Of a stretch of DNA of 64,000 nt, positions 54,103 through 62,990 are shown piece after piece (position 1 is the first letter of the stretch; the number at the start of each line of letters is the position of its first letter). Source of the stretch: Flavobacterium tiangeerense (GTDB lineage Bacteria > Bacteroidota > Bacteroidia > Flavobacteriales > Flavobacteriaceae); the NCBI RefSeq assembly GCF_007830355.1, contig NZ_VLKO01000008.1, positions 199,453 through 263,452 on the forward strand, given 5' to 3'. Both the position numbers and the translations under genes were made by a program. The notes beneath the pieces were generated by a model. The model was not told where the DNA came from. It did not search any database and worked only from the letters and a program-made list of their open reading frames with translations.

Positions 54103-55785
54103 TTAATTAGTGTTTTTGGAGTCTACTTGAGCCGATTCAAAACTGGCCATATCGTTTAAAAAAGCAACTGCCGATTCCAAAATGGGAAAAGCCAGAGCAC
54201 AACCCGTTCCCTCTCCCAAACATAAATCAAGTTGCAACACTGAACGAACGTTTAAAAAATCAAGAATTTTTTGGTGTGCTTGCTCTGCTGAAGAGTGGCA
54301 AAAAATAGCATTTTCTAAAACCAATTTGTTTTTTGTGTAAGCCACTAAAAAAGCTACTGAACTTATGAATCCATCTACAAGAATGAGCATATTCTCTACT
54401 TTTGCTTGTAGCATTCCGCCTGCCATTTGCATGATTTCGAATCCTCCAAAATAAGCAAGTAAACTGTCTACATCTTGTGTTCCATTATAATTTTCCCTGC
54501 ATTTTTCCAGAATTGTAATTTTATGTTGGAGTTGGGCATCATTTATCCCTGTGCCTTTACCCACACATTCAGAAACCGGCAGATTCATCAAAATACTCAT
54601 TAAAAGAGAAGCAGTAGCGGTATTCCCAATTCCCATTTCGCCAAAACCAATACAATTTGAGCCGTCTTTTGCAATCGCAGCCACAACATTACTCCCTTTT
54701 TTAAAACACAACGCTAATTCTGAAGCACTCATTGCGGGTCCTTGTAAAAATGAATGAGTACCCATTGCTATTTTGTTTGAAATCAGTTTTGTGTTAGTAG
54801 GAAAATCATAATTTACGCCAGCATCTACAATAGACAGTTCAATGTTGTGCTGCTTGCAAAATACATTAATTGCTGCTCCACCCGCTAAAAAATTAGTCAC
54901 CATTTGTCTAGTAACATCTTGAGGATACGCGCTAACTCCATGATTTGCTATTCCATGATCAGCAGCAAAAACTACTATATTGGGGTTTCGTATTTGGGGT
55001 TCAAGAGATTGAAAAACGGTGCCTATTTGCAAAGCCAGTTTTTCTAAGATACCCAATGAACCGGTAGGCTTAGTCTTAGAATCGATCTTTTCTTGAAGTT
55101 GTTTGGCTAGTATTTCTATTTCAAAACTTGTAGATTGCCATGAATTTGTTTCAGATTTAAAATGATGTAAAACTGAAATTTCTTCAACCAAAGGAGTTTT
55201 TGACTTTTGTTTCCAATTGAGTAGTTGCAGCATGGGCTGGTTTTCATAATTTGTAGCTGGTTTGCCAACACAAAAATATCCCAAAGGCTCCATGTGTTCC
55301 GGTAATCCTAAAATAGTTTTGAATTTGTGGTAGTTTAATATAGACACCCAGCCCATGGAAAATCCTTGTTCTGTTAGCGAAAGCCAAATGTTTTGAACCG
55401 CACACACGGCACTAAACTTTATAGATTCATTACTTCCTACTGTACCTATTGTAAAATTATTGAGTACAGATCTGTCATAAGCTATTACTAATCCCACGGG
55501 AGCTTCCTCAATAGCTTCTAGCTTTAAGGCCTTGTAGGTTTCCTTTTGAGTTTCATCATCGGTTAAGTTTATTGCTTTTTTATCGTATTCTAAAAACAAT
55601 TCTTTAATTGCTTGCTTGATTTTAGGAGACTTAATCAAGAAATATTTTGTCGCATCAGTAAGTCCTACAGATGGTGCGTAATGACCTGCCTGCAAAGCTT
55701 TTTCAAGAACTTCATCAGGAACTTCATCGTTAGTAAAATGACGTGTATCTCTGCGAGATTGTATAATTTCTTCTAAATGAGTCAT
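54103..55785 (-). CDS. BluB-CobT fusion: 5,6-dimethylbenzimidazole synthase / DMB phosphoribosyltransferase
   Basis: A 560-residue two-domain enzyme. Residues 1-205 are a BluB-type flavin oxidoreductase (SRRDTRHFTNDEVPDEVLEKALQAGHYAPS, VCAVQNIWLSLTEQGFSMGWVS, LGYFCVG), which cleaves FMN to make DMB. Residues about 215-550 are CobT (KPTGSLGILEKLALQIG, VVFAADHGIANHGVSAYP, GFGEMGIGNTATASLL, and near the end GEGTGCALAFPI with the catalytic Glu), which attaches phosphoribose. In E. coli and others the two are separate. The fusion couples ligand synthesis and activation. It overlaps cobU by four bases (ATGA). Confidence 0.92.
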   Translation of the reverse strand: MTHLEEIIQSRRDTRHFTNDEVPDEVLEKALQAGHYAPSVGLTDATKYFLIKSPKIKQAIKELFLEYDKKAINLTDDETQKETYKALKLEAIEEAPVGLVIAYDRSVLNNFTIGTVGSNESIKFSAVCAVQNIWLSLTEQGFSMGWVSILNYHKFKTILGLPEHMEPLGYFCVGKPATNYENQPMLQLLNWKQKSKTPLVEEISVLHHFKSETNSWQSTSFEIEILAKQLQEKIDSKTKPTGSLGILEKLALQIGTVFQSLEPQIRNPNIVVFAADHGIANHGVSAYPQDVTRQMVTNFLAGGAAINVFCKQHNIELSIVDAGVNYDFPTNTKLISNKIAMGTHSFLQGPAMSASELALCFKKGSNVVAAIAKDGSNCIGFGEMGIGNTATASLLMSILMNLPVSECVGKGTGINDAQLQHKITILEKCRENYNGTQDVDSLLAYFGGFEIMQMAGGMLQAKVENMLILVDGFISSVAFLVAYTKNKLVLENAIFCHSSAEQAHQKILDFLNVRSVLQLDLCLGEGTGCALAFPILESAVAFLNDMASFESAQVDSKNTN

Positions 55786-56297
55786 GGAGCTTTTTTAATT
55801 TCAACGGGTATTCCAGATACCATCAACACAACGGTATCTGCCGTTTTGGCAATATACTGGTTCATCCATCCTTGTAACTCCGTGAATTTTCTACCTATAG
55901 CGGTATCAGCATGAAGGCCCATTCCTATTTCATTAGTAACTATGATAATGGTAGTGTTTTGTTGTTTTGCAAGAGCATCAATTTCAGCTTTTGCTTGTTC
56001 CAGACACTGAGAAACATCATTTTTAGTATCCACAAAAAAATTAGTTAACCAAAGCGTGACACAGTCTATTACGGCTACTTTACCTGTAAAATCAATTTCA
56101 CTTAAAAACTTTTCTTTTTCAATGTTGACCCATCGATCGTCTCTGTCTTTTTGATGCCTATCAATTCGTTCTTGAAAATTAGCATCCCATTTTCTAGCAG
56201 TTGCTACATATATAGGATTGCTGGAACGTTCTTTGGCTAAACTTTCTGCATAACTACTTTTTCCTGAACGTTCACCACCAGTTATTAAATATATCAT
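55782..56297 (-). CDS. cobU: Adenosylcobinamide kinase / guanylyltransferase
   Basis: A 171-residue bifunctional enzyme: P-loop TGGERSGKSSYAES near residue 6-19, the guanylylation motif YVATARKWDANFQERIDRHQKDR near 31 and VIDCVTLWLTN near 75, VTNEIGMGLHADTAIGR near 118. It activates adenosylcobinamide as AdoCbi-GDP. First gene of the four-gene cob operon (cobU, bluB-cobT, cobS, cobC), which lacks the corrin-ring genes and thus serves corrinoid salvage. Confidence 0.94.
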   Translation of the reverse strand: MIYLITGGERSGKSSYAESLAKERSSNPIYVATARKWDANFQERIDRHQKDRDDRWVNIEKEKFLSEIDFTGKVAVIDCVTLWLTNFFVDTKNDVSQCLEQAKAEIDALAKQQNTTIIIVTNEIGMGLHADTAIGRKFTELQGWMNQYIAKTADTVVLMVSGIPVEIKKAP

Positions 56298-56376
56298 TCT
56301 TTGTTTCTTTCTTTATAAAATTCTTTTTTCTACTTTTTAATGGAAAATCAGTACTGTATCCCAGACCCTTTTCACT

Positions 56377-56607
56377 TCAATCTAACTTTTTGATAGTCAC
56401 TATTTTTGTTGATGCTTTTTCAGTACTATTATCTTTTTGAAATTGCAAAATCCTTTCTAAGCAAGAAGGACACTTACAATCTTTTTTAACATCTGATACA
56501 TGTACCACAGGAAAATCATAACACCAACAAGTGCCACAACTGTTTTGCACCTGACATAAAAAAGGCAAACCACAATTTGAACAACTTTTATTTGTTGGCC
56601 TATTCAT
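56377..56607 (-). CDS. Cysteine-rich CWC-family protein
   Basis: A 76-residue protein with CxxC pairs (SCSNCGLPFLC, SCGTCWCYD, CKCPSCLERIL), the pattern of cysteine-rich CWC zinc-binding proteins of unknown function. The frame is open to 56655, but MNRPTNKSCSNCG at 56607 starts the family pattern and has a TATATTTA -7-like box just upstream (56612-56619). It is divergent from the btuF-like gene and about 80 bases ahead of cobU, possibly in the same transcript. Confidence 0.8.
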   Translation of the reverse strand: MNRPTNKSCSNCGLPFLCQVQNSCGTCWCYDFPVVHVSDVKKDCKCPSCLERILQFQKDNSTEKASTKIVTIKKLD

Positions 56608-56675
56608 GATGTAAATATAGTATTTGTTCAATTTTTTACTACCAAAAATAAACAAGAAATTTTATAATTTTAATT

Positions 56676-56683
56676 TACCTTTG
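56676..56683 (+). promoter_or_regulatory. Putative -7 box of the btuF-like gene
   Basis: TACCTTTG fits TAnnTTTG, 21 bases before the ATG at 56705. No convincing -33 element in the 49-base divergent gap. Confidence 0.45.
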
Positions 56684-56704
56684 CGTCAAGCGAAAAATTA
56701 AGCC

Positions 56705-57847
56705 ATGAGAATTTCCATAGAGCGCACCCTTTTTATTGTGATGATTTCAATTTTTATTGGATGTAATAAAAAAGAAACTACCACAGCAATTGATTCCACC
56801 ACTGCTGCAAACAGCATTGAATACGCCTCAGGACTGGCAATACATAAATACAAAGGATTCTCCATAGTTACGGTGTCAAACCCTTGGCCTGAAGCCAAAA
56901 AAAAATTCACCTACGTACTGCGAGAAAAAAATAGTATTGTACCCGATAGTTTAAAGAAACATCCTGTAATACAAGTACCATTACAATCTATTGTTGTGAC
57001 CTCAACAACAATAATTCCGTTCTTAGAAATGCTCCAAGTAGAACAAAAACTTACCGGTTTTCCGCATACCAATTATATATCATCTGTGAAAACAAGAAAG
57101 CGTATTGATGCTGGATTAGTTAAAAATTTAGGTCAAAACGAAAAATTAAACGTAGAACAACTCATTGAGCTAGAGCCGAACTTAATTGTAAGCTTTGGTA
57201 TAGATAACAATAATCCTACACTTGATAATTTACAAAAAAGCGGCCTTAAAGTACTTATTCAAGCCGACTGGATGGAGCAAACACCACTAGGAAAAGCAGA
57301 GTGGCTGAAATTGTATGGCGCCTTATTTGGAAAAGAAAAAGAAGCCAAAAACATCTTTGATACCATAGTAAAAAACTACAAGGAAGCACAACAATTGGTA
57401 GCTCAAAAAAAATCAACCTCAACAGTATTGTATGGTTCTATGTACCAAGAACAATGGTATATAGCAAGAGGAAACAGCTGGGTAGCGCAGTTTATGATGG
57501 ATGCTAAAGCAAATTATTTATGGGCCGACATTAAAGGTACAGGAAGTTTAAGTCTACCATTTGAAAAAATTTTAGAAAAAGCAAGAACTGCTAAATACTG
57601 GATTGCAACAGGCTCTTTTAACACCAACAAAGAGTTTGAAAACAGCAACCCGCATTACAATCAATTTGACGCCTTGAAAGCAAAAAATGTATATACTTTT
57701 GAGAGTAAAGTGGGACCAACAGGAGGAACTGTCTATTACGAATTAGCAACAAGCCGTCCTGATTTAGTTTTAAAAGATTACATTAAAATATTTCATCCAG
57801 AATTATTACCCAATTATACTTTTACTTTTGCCGAAAAATTAAAGTAA
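56705..57847 (+). CDS. btuF: Cobalamin/siderophore ABC transporter substrate-binding lipoprotein (BtuF-like)
   Basis: A 380-residue lipoprotein (signal ending SIFIGC at residue 20) of the helical-backbone metal-receptor family: VIQVPLQSIVVTSTTIIPFLEML, NVEQLIELEPNLIVSFG near 155 and a late SLSLPFEKILEKARTAKYW. It should capture the corrinoid in the periplasm and hand it to the FecCD-type permease encoded 70 bases downstream. The family also covers siderophore binders; cobalamin is favoured here because the unit faces the cob operon. Confidence 0.85.
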   Translation: MRISIERTLFIVMISIFIGCNKKETTTAIDSTTAANSIEYASGLAIHKYKGFSIVTVSNPWPEAKKKFTYVLREKNSIVPDSLKKHPVIQVPLQSIVVTSTTIIPFLEMLQVEQKLTGFPHTNYISSVKTRKRIDAGLVKNLGQNEKLNVEQLIELEPNLIVSFGIDNNNPTLDNLQKSGLKVLIQADWMEQTPLGKAEWLKLYGALFGKEKEAKNIFDTIVKNYKEAQQLVAQKKSTSTVLYGSMYQEQWYIARGNSWVAQFMMDAKANYLWADIKGTGSLSLPFEKILEKARTAKYWIATGSFNTNKEFENSNPHYNQFDALKAKNVYTFESKVGPTGGTVYYELATSRPDLVLKDYIKIFHPELLPNYTFTFAEKLK

Positions 57848-57917
57848 TAAGAACTAAATCTATATTTGAAATTTTACATTAAAAAAATTAAAGGGTTTTT
57901 ACTCTAAAAAATAAACG

Positions 57918-58949
57918 TTGAATACACACAAACGAAATACCATTTTATTCTTTTTTTTTGCAACTGTACTCGTGCTACTGTTTTTTATGAACATTAGTTT
58001 TGGATCCATTTCCATTCCGTTTAAGGATGTGGCAACGAGTCTAACGGGAGGTCAAGCTAGCAAAACAACATGGGAATATATCATCATGAATTACCGCTTG
58101 CCAAAAGCCATAACCGCAATTCTTGCAGGTATGGGGTTGTCCATAAGTGGCTTATTAATGCAAACTTTGTTTAGAAATCCTCTAGCAGGACCTTATGTAT
58201 TAGGTTTAAGCTCAGGTGCCAGTTTGGGGGTAGCGTTTGTAATTCTGGGTGCAGGAATACTTCCAGCTTTCTTAACTCCTTTTTTACTTTCGGCGTACGG
58301 CGTAGTTATTGCTTCTACAATAGGAAGTTCATTAGTCTTACTTGCCGTTTTATTTGTTTCACAAAAACTAAGAGATACCATGGCCATACTCATTGTAGGG
58401 CTTATGTTTGGCAGCTTTACCAGTGCCATTGTTGGAGTATTATCTTACATGAGTACCGCGGAGCAATTACAAAAATTCACGTTTTGGTCTATGGGCAGTT
58501 TGGGTAATTTATCATGGACATCCGTATTTGTACTGGCTGTTTGCGTAATAATAGGACTTATTTTAAGTGTCGTAAGCATAAAACCATTGAATGCTTTATT
58601 ACTTGGCGAAAATTATGCCCGCAGTTTAGGTTTAAATTATCAAAAATCAAGATTGATCATCATAGTTGCCACTAGCGTTTTGGCTGGTAGTATTACCGCA
58701 TTTGCTGGACCAATAGCGTTTGTAGGACTTGCTGTGCCACATTTAGCCAAGTTGATTTTTCAAACGAGCAATCATACCATACTATTTTGGAGTACTTTAA
58801 TTTTTGGAGGTAGCATCATGCTTATATGTGATTTACTTTCAGAAATCCCAAGCTTGAATCTTAGCTTACCCATAAATGCCATTACGTCAATTATAGGTGC
58901 GCCCATGGTGATTTGGCTCTTGGTTCGAAAACAAAAAATGATAGGCTAA
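57918..58949 (+). CDS. btuC: FecCD-family ABC permease (BtuC-like)
   Basis: A 343-residue permease with about ten TM helices and the family landmarks YRLPKAITAILAGMGLSISGLLMQTLFRNPLAGPYVLG (near 53-90), NALLLGENYARSLGL near 225 (the ATPase-contact loop) and GPIAFVGLAVPHLAKL near 255. The start is a TTG at 57918: no ATG gives a complete first helix. It overlaps the ATPase gene by one base (TAATG). Confidence 0.9.
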   Translation: MNTHKRNTILFFFFATVLVLLFFMNISFGSISIPFKDVATSLTGGQASKTTWEYIIMNYRLPKAITAILAGMGLSISGLLMQTLFRNPLAGPYVLGLSSGASLGVAFVILGAGILPAFLTPFLLSAYGVVIASTIGSSLVLLAVLFVSQKLRDTMAILIVGLMFGSFTSAIVGVLSYMSTAEQLQKFTFWSMGSLGNLSWTSVFVLAVCVIIGLILSVVSIKPLNALLLGENYARSLGLNYQKSRLIIIVATSVLAGSITAFAGPIAFVGLAVPHLAKLIFQTSNHTILFWSTLIFGGSIMLICDLLSEIPSLNLSLPINAITSIIGAPMVIWLLVRKQKMIG

Positions 58950-59731
58950 TGGAACACGCAATACTACTTGAAGCATCAAAAATTAGCATTGGTTATTCCC
59001 ATAAAAAAGAGTCGGTTGTGGTTGCCGCTGATGTTTCAATTGCATTAAAAACAGGCAAGCTCATTGCACTTATTGGTTCAAATGGGATTGGAAAATCAAC
59101 CTTATTAAAAACCATTACAGGCATACAAAAACCTCTATCAGGAGAAGTTTTATTGCTTCAGAAAAATATTTCTTCCTACAATTCTTTGGCTTTGGCCAAA
59201 AATTTAAGCATTGTACTCACTGAAAAGCTTCCGCCAAGCAATTTAACGGTTTATGAGCTAATTGCCTTAGGACGTCAACCGTACACCAACTGGATAGGTA
59301 AATTATCTGCAGAGGATAGTGATAAAATCAATGAAGCCATGCAATTAACGCAAATTTCTCATTTGGCTGATAAAAAGCATTATGAAATAAGTGATGGACA
59401 ATTGCAAAAAGTATTGATTGCAAGAGCATTAGCACAAGATACCCCACTAATCATTCTGGATGAACCTACCACGCACTTGGATTTACTGCATAAAGTAGCG
59501 CTATTAAAATTGCTGAAAAAACTAACACATGAAACAGGTAAATGCATCTTGTTCTCTACTCATGACATTGATATGGCGATACAAATGAGCGACGAAATGA
59601 TTATCATGACTCCCGGAAATGTAGTACAAGATGAACCCTGTAACTTGATCAAAAAAGGAAGTTTTAATACCCTTTTTAAAGACGAACATATTGTTTTTGA
59701 TGCTGAAAAAGGGAAGTTTGTGATTTCCTAG
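58949..59731 (+). CDS. btuD: ABC transporter ATP-binding protein (BtuD-like)
   Basis: A 260-residue ATPase with Walker A GSNGIGKST (43-51), Walker B LIILDEPTTHLD and the H-loop FSTHDIDM. The ABC signature is atypical, ISDGQLQK in place of LSGGQxQR. The ATG at 58949 overlaps the stop of the permease gene; an in-frame start further upstream (58913) would lie inside the permease. It completes the BtuFCD-like importer. Confidence 0.9.
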   Translation: MEHAILLEASKISIGYSHKKESVVVAADVSIALKTGKLIALIGSNGIGKSTLLKTITGIQKPLSGEVLLLQKNISSYNSLALAKNLSIVLTEKLPPSNLTVYELIALGRQPYTNWIGKLSAEDSDKINEAMQLTQISHLADKKHYEISDGQLQKVLIARALAQDTPLIILDEPTTHLDLLHKVALLKLLKKLTHETGKCILFSTHDIDMAIQMSDEMIIMTPGNVVQDEPCNLIKKGSFNTLFKDEHIVFDAEKGKFVIS

Positions 59732-59797
59732 CAAGCCCTCTAACCCCTATTTTCAAAATTTTACCGACTAAAAATCCCTTGTTACTCAGTATGCACA

Positions 59798-60259
59798 TTA
59801 GACAATCAACCCAATTTGCCTTTTCGCCTCTCCTACTACAAAAGCAACAGAATTAGCAATATTAAAACTACGTATTAAGGGTGACATCGGAATTTTAAGT
59901 TGATTTTCATTGGCAAACAAATCCAATACTTCTTGGCTCAAGCCCACACTTTCTTTGCCAAAAACCAACCAATCACCATCTTGAAACTGGATATTCAAAT
60001 AAGAATGCTCTGCATGTGAACTCATTAGAAAAACTCTTGAAGTATCTGGAATTACTTTCATCCACTCTGCGACATTTTGGTATTCTGTAACATCAAGATG
60101 CACCCAATAATCCAATCCAGAACGTTTGAGGTTTTTATCATTGATAACAAAACCAAAAGGATGAATCAGGTGCAAACGACTTTCGGTACCCACACACAAT
60201 CGGCCAATATTTCCAGTATTATTTGGAATTTCAGGTTCTACTAAAACGATGTTTAACAT
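59798..60259 (-). CDS. trmL: tRNA (cytidine/uridine-34-2'-O)-methyltransferase
   Basis: A 153-residue SPOUT methyltransferase that 2'-O-methylates the wobble base of tRNA-Leu. Landmarks are the VEPEIPNNTGNIGRLC start, LVFGKESVGLS near 105 and IPMSPLIRSFNIANSVAFVVGEAKRQ, the knotted SAM-binding end. Length is as expected. It is about 60 bases after the pseudouridine synthase gene on the same strand, possibly cotranscribed. Confidence 0.93.
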   Translation of the reverse strand: MLNIVLVEPEIPNNTGNIGRLCVGTESRLHLIHPFGFVINDKNLKRSGLDYWVHLDVTEYQNVAEWMKVIPDTSRVFLMSSHAEHSYLNIQFQDGDWLVFGKESVGLSQEVLDLFANENQLKIPMSPLIRSFNIANSVAFVVGEAKRQIGLIV

Positions 60260-60316
60260 TTTATACTTTATTAAAAGATTTGAAAATTAAAAGATTAAAA
60301 AAACTAGTACTACCTT

Positions 60317-60889
60317 TTAATTTTCTATTTGAAAATTTTCTACTTCTATAACTTCTCCAGCTTGTAAATCGTTGAGATGTACATTGCCAACTCGAACACG
60401 AACCAAGCGTAAGGTGGGGAATCCAACAGCTGCAGTCATTTTTCGTACTTGACGAAATTTACCCTCATTTACAATAATTGAAGCCCATGTTGTAGGTCCG
60501 TGTCTTTCATCCCTAATTTTTTTTCCGCGTGGGCCAAAATTAGGAATTTCATTCAAAATAAAAGCTTGACATGGCTTGGTTTTATATTTAGTTCCATTAA
60601 AACCAATTTCAACTCCCTCTTTTATTTCATCAATAGCTTGCTGCGTGATGACACCATCTACTTGCACATAGTATTCTTTATCGACTTTCTTACTCCTAAT
60701 TGCTTCACTCTCTTTTCCGTCGGTTGTCAATAGCAATAACCCTTCCGAATCTTCATCTAATCGACCAATAGCCATAGTGCCGTCTGGAAAATCATAGAGT
60801 TCGCCCAACAAGCGTTTTTTTCGTTTGAGTTCATAAATAAACTGACTTAAATAGCCATAAGGCTTATGAATGATGAAATGGCGGTGCAT
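60317..60889 (-). CDS. 23S rRNA pseudouridine synthase, RluE-like
   Basis: A 190-residue RsuA/RluB/E/F-type enzyme without an S4 domain. The catalytic Asp lies in GRLDEDSEGLLLLTTDG near residue 42, followed by KEYYVQVDG, and the RQVRKMTAAVGFPTLRLVRVRVG C-terminal motif. Size and lack of S4 point to RluE (position 2457) rather than RsuA or RluB, but the target is from family knowledge only. Confidence 0.88.
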   Translation of the reverse strand: MHRHFIIHKPYGYLSQFIYELKRKKRLLGELYDFPDGTMAIGRLDEDSEGLLLLTTDGKESEAIRSKKVDKEYYVQVDGVITQQAIDEIKEGVEIGFNGTKYKTKPCQAFILNEIPNFGPRGKKIRDERHGPTTWASIIVNEGKFRQVRKMTAAVGFPTLRLVRVRVGNVHLNDLQAGEVIEVENFQIEN

Positions 60890-61241
60890 GAATTAAAATC
60901 TTTTTTGGCAAATATAGCGGGTTATTCCATTTTTATGAAAGAGATTTCTTTTTTGAGCTATAAAAAGCTACATTTTTTAATTTTTCACACCACTAAAAAA
61001 TATAAATCTAACGAATTGATCATTATTTAACAAAATATTAGTTAAATTAGCAAAAACATTTATTAAATTTTTAGACAAAATTACAATCATTACATAAAAA
61101 AACAGGTATTTATACCTGCTTTTAGACCGCTTATTTCACTTAGATTTGTTCTGTAAAAAAGAAATTAAAATATATTTAATAAAAATAAAGTTACAAAAAT
61201 TACTTTTAATAAAATTAATGTAAATATTTAAAAAAATAAAT
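60890..61241. other. Regulatory gap ahead of the tail-collar cluster
   Basis: About 350 AT-rich bases between divergent rluE-like and tail-collar genes. It holds the dyad operator and -7 box (61099-61148). The remainder shows no gene or repeat. Confidence 0.6.
61099..61148 (+). promoter_or_regulatory. Promoter of the tail-collar cluster with perfect dyad operator
   Basis: AAAACAGGTATTTATACCT (61099-61117) contains the perfect dyad CAGGTAT-TT-ATACCTG (61103-61118). After 23 bases comes the -7 box TAGATTTG (61141-61148). No TTG is seen at the -33 position, which suggests dependence on an activator at the dyad. The same arrangement stands upstream of the curlin-repeat gene and the Gabija-like operon. 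The leader to the first start codon is about 90 bases. Confidence 0.75.
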
Positions 61242-61787
61242 ATGGAGGGAACTATAGGAGAAATTCGTCTTTTCGCAGCAACATTTGCACCTAAAAATTG
61301 GTCGTATTGTGATGGGTCACTTATTCAAATAAGAAGCAATACTGCTCTCTTTTCTATTTTAGGAACTAATTATGGCGGTGATGGGCAAAACACATTTGCT
61401 TTACCAGATCTTAAAGGACGTACCGCTTTAGGGGCTGGACAAGGACAAGGATCTGGTCTGTCTTATTATGCCTTAGGTCAAAAATCAGGTTTTAATAGTG
61501 TCTCACTAAACAACAATCATCTTGCTCCGCATACACATGCTTGTGTAAGTAATGTTGTAATTCCTGCCTATTCAGACGCGGGAGATTCAAATAGTCCTAC
61601 TGGAAATGTTTTAGCGGCAAAATCTACCATGTATAGTTCAGTTGCAGGAGATACCTCAATGAAAACAACTCCATTTAATGTGGTAGTTAGTGCAACTGGA
61701 AATAACCAGCCGCTACCTATTAATCAACCTTCAATTGGTTTGAATTATATTATTTGCCTGTATGGAATATTTCCTTCTCGCCAGTAG
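61242..61787 (+). CDS. Phage tail-collar-domain protein (MdpB-like), paralogue 1
   Basis: A 181-residue protein with the tail-collar fold: MEGTIGEIRLFAATFAPKNW, CDGSLIQIRSNTALFSILGTNYGGDG, TFALPDLKGRTALG, and an end LNYIICLYGIFPSR. Such proteins resemble phage short-tail-fibre collars and the microcystin-dependent protein family, and are encoded outside prophages in many Bacteroidota. No signal peptide is visible. It opens a run of three tandem paralogues and a substrate-binding-like gene. Function unknown; structural or adhesive assembly is inferred. Confidence 0.9.
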   Translation: MEGTIGEIRLFAATFAPKNWSYCDGSLIQIRSNTALFSILGTNYGGDGQNTFALPDLKGRTALGAGQGQGSGLSYYALGQKSGFNSVSLNNNHLAPHTHACVSNVVIPAYSDAGDSNSPTGNVLAAKSTMYSSVAGDTSMKTTPFNVVVSATGNNQPLPINQPSIGLNYIICLYGIFPSRQ

Positions 61788-61827
61788 TACTCACATACAA
61801 ATACATCATAAACTTTAAAACATTATT

Positions 61828-62367
61828 ATGGAAGGAACTGTAGGGGAAATCCGCATTTTTGGTGGTAATTTCGCACCATCATATTGGTCATTTTGTAATG
61901 GCAGCACATTGAGTATTTCAGAAAATGAAGCGCTATATACTCTAATTGGCACTACTTATGGGGGCGACGGAGTACTAACATTTCAGGTTCCTGATCTTCG
62001 CAGCCGCATTCCAGTTGGTACGGGTCAAGGGCCTGGTCTACCGCAAATGATTTTGGGTCAGGTTGGGGGTTCAGAAACTGCTGTAATGTCCAGTAATCAA
62101 ATGCCCGCACACTCTCATTTTGGAACAGGTAGCATTTCAATTCCAGCTTACAGTCAACCAGATAGTTTGGGTTCTCCAACCAATGCCGAATTAGCTGGTT
62201 TAACAGGAGCGTACTCCACCGAGACAGCAGATACCAGTTTAAAACCCGAAACTTCAACTGTAAATCTGGCAGCTGCGGGTCAGGGTATGCCATTTAGTAT
62301 TATACAACCTTATACAGCTGCAAATTATATTATTTGCGTTGAGGGTATTTATCCAACTAGAAACTAA
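61828..62367 (+). CDS. Phage tail-collar-domain protein (MdpB-like), paralogue 2
   Basis: A 179-residue paralogue with the same plan (GEIRIFGGNFAPSYWSFCNG, GTTYGGDGVLTFQVPDLRSRIPVG, YIICVEGIYPTRN). It differs from the first in the middle loop (LGSPTNAELAGLTGAYSTE), where the family carries a variable knob. It starts 40 bases after paralogue 1 and ends 17 bases before paralogue 3, so they are cotranscribed. Confidence 0.9.
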   Translation: MEGTVGEIRIFGGNFAPSYWSFCNGSTLSISENEALYTLIGTTYGGDGVLTFQVPDLRSRIPVGTGQGPGLPQMILGQVGGSETAVMSSNQMPAHSHFGTGSISIPAYSQPDSLGSPTNAELAGLTGAYSTETADTSLKPETSTVNLAAAGQGMPFSIIQPYTAANYIICVEGIYPTRN

Positions 62368-62384
62368 CCTTAAAAACATTAATC

Positions 62385-62921
62385 ATGGAAGGAACAATGT
62401 CAGAAATTCGCTTATTTGCTCCCAATTTCGAGCCTAAATATTGGGCGTTTTGTGCAGGACAACTACTTGCTATAAATACCAACCAAGCTCTATTTAGTCT
62501 TTTAGGAACAACCTATGGCGGTAATGGTGTACAAACATTTGCACTGCCTGATTTGCGAGGTCGAGTTCCAATGGGTACAGGCGTAGGAACTGTCGATCAA
62601 TATCAATTGGGTGAAATTTCAGGGGCTAATAATGTAACGGCAACTCTTGCAAACTTGCCATCACATACCCATGTGGGAACTGGTTCTTATACTATTTTGG
62701 CTTATTCAGACGAGGGAGATAACGGATCTCCGACAGGAAATAGTTTGGCGGCTTTAGCAGGTCTTTATTCTACAAAAACACCTGATACTTCTTTAAGACC
62801 TATAAATGCATCAATTACCATCGGTATAAATGGAGGCAATCAGCCAATACCTGTTCAGCAGCCGTATTTAGGGATGAATTATATAATATGCCTGATGGGA
62901 ATTTTTCCTTCAAGAAACTAA
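62385..62921 (+). CDS. Phage tail-collar-domain protein (MdpB-like), paralogue 3
   Basis: A 178-residue third paralogue (SEIRLFAPNFEPKYWAFCAG, GTTYGGNGVQTFALPDLRGRVPMG, YIICLMGIFPSRN). All three keep the shared FxPxxWxxCxG and YGGxGxxTFxxPDL cores and the IIC..GI.P.R end but have drifted elsewhere, which suggests hetero-oligomers with distinct roles rather than a recent duplication. Confidence 0.9.
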   Translation: MEGTMSEIRLFAPNFEPKYWAFCAGQLLAINTNQALFSLLGTTYGGNGVQTFALPDLRGRVPMGTGVGTVDQYQLGEISGANNVTATLANLPSHTHVGTGSYTILAYSDEGDNGSPTGNSLAALAGLYSTKTPDTSLRPINASITIGINGGNQPIPVQQPYLGMNYIICLMGIFPSRN

Positions 62922-62990
62922 TTTTATATACCCATTGGATGTTTCCAATAAGTTATTTGCCTTGTTGTAAAACATCATTAATTATTGTTT

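Noticed and set aside
61242..62921. Prophage remnant suggested by the tail-collar domains
   Set aside because: No capsid, portal, terminase, lysis or integrase gene is seen nearby, and three intact paralogues with their own promoter look like a maintained bacterial cluster.
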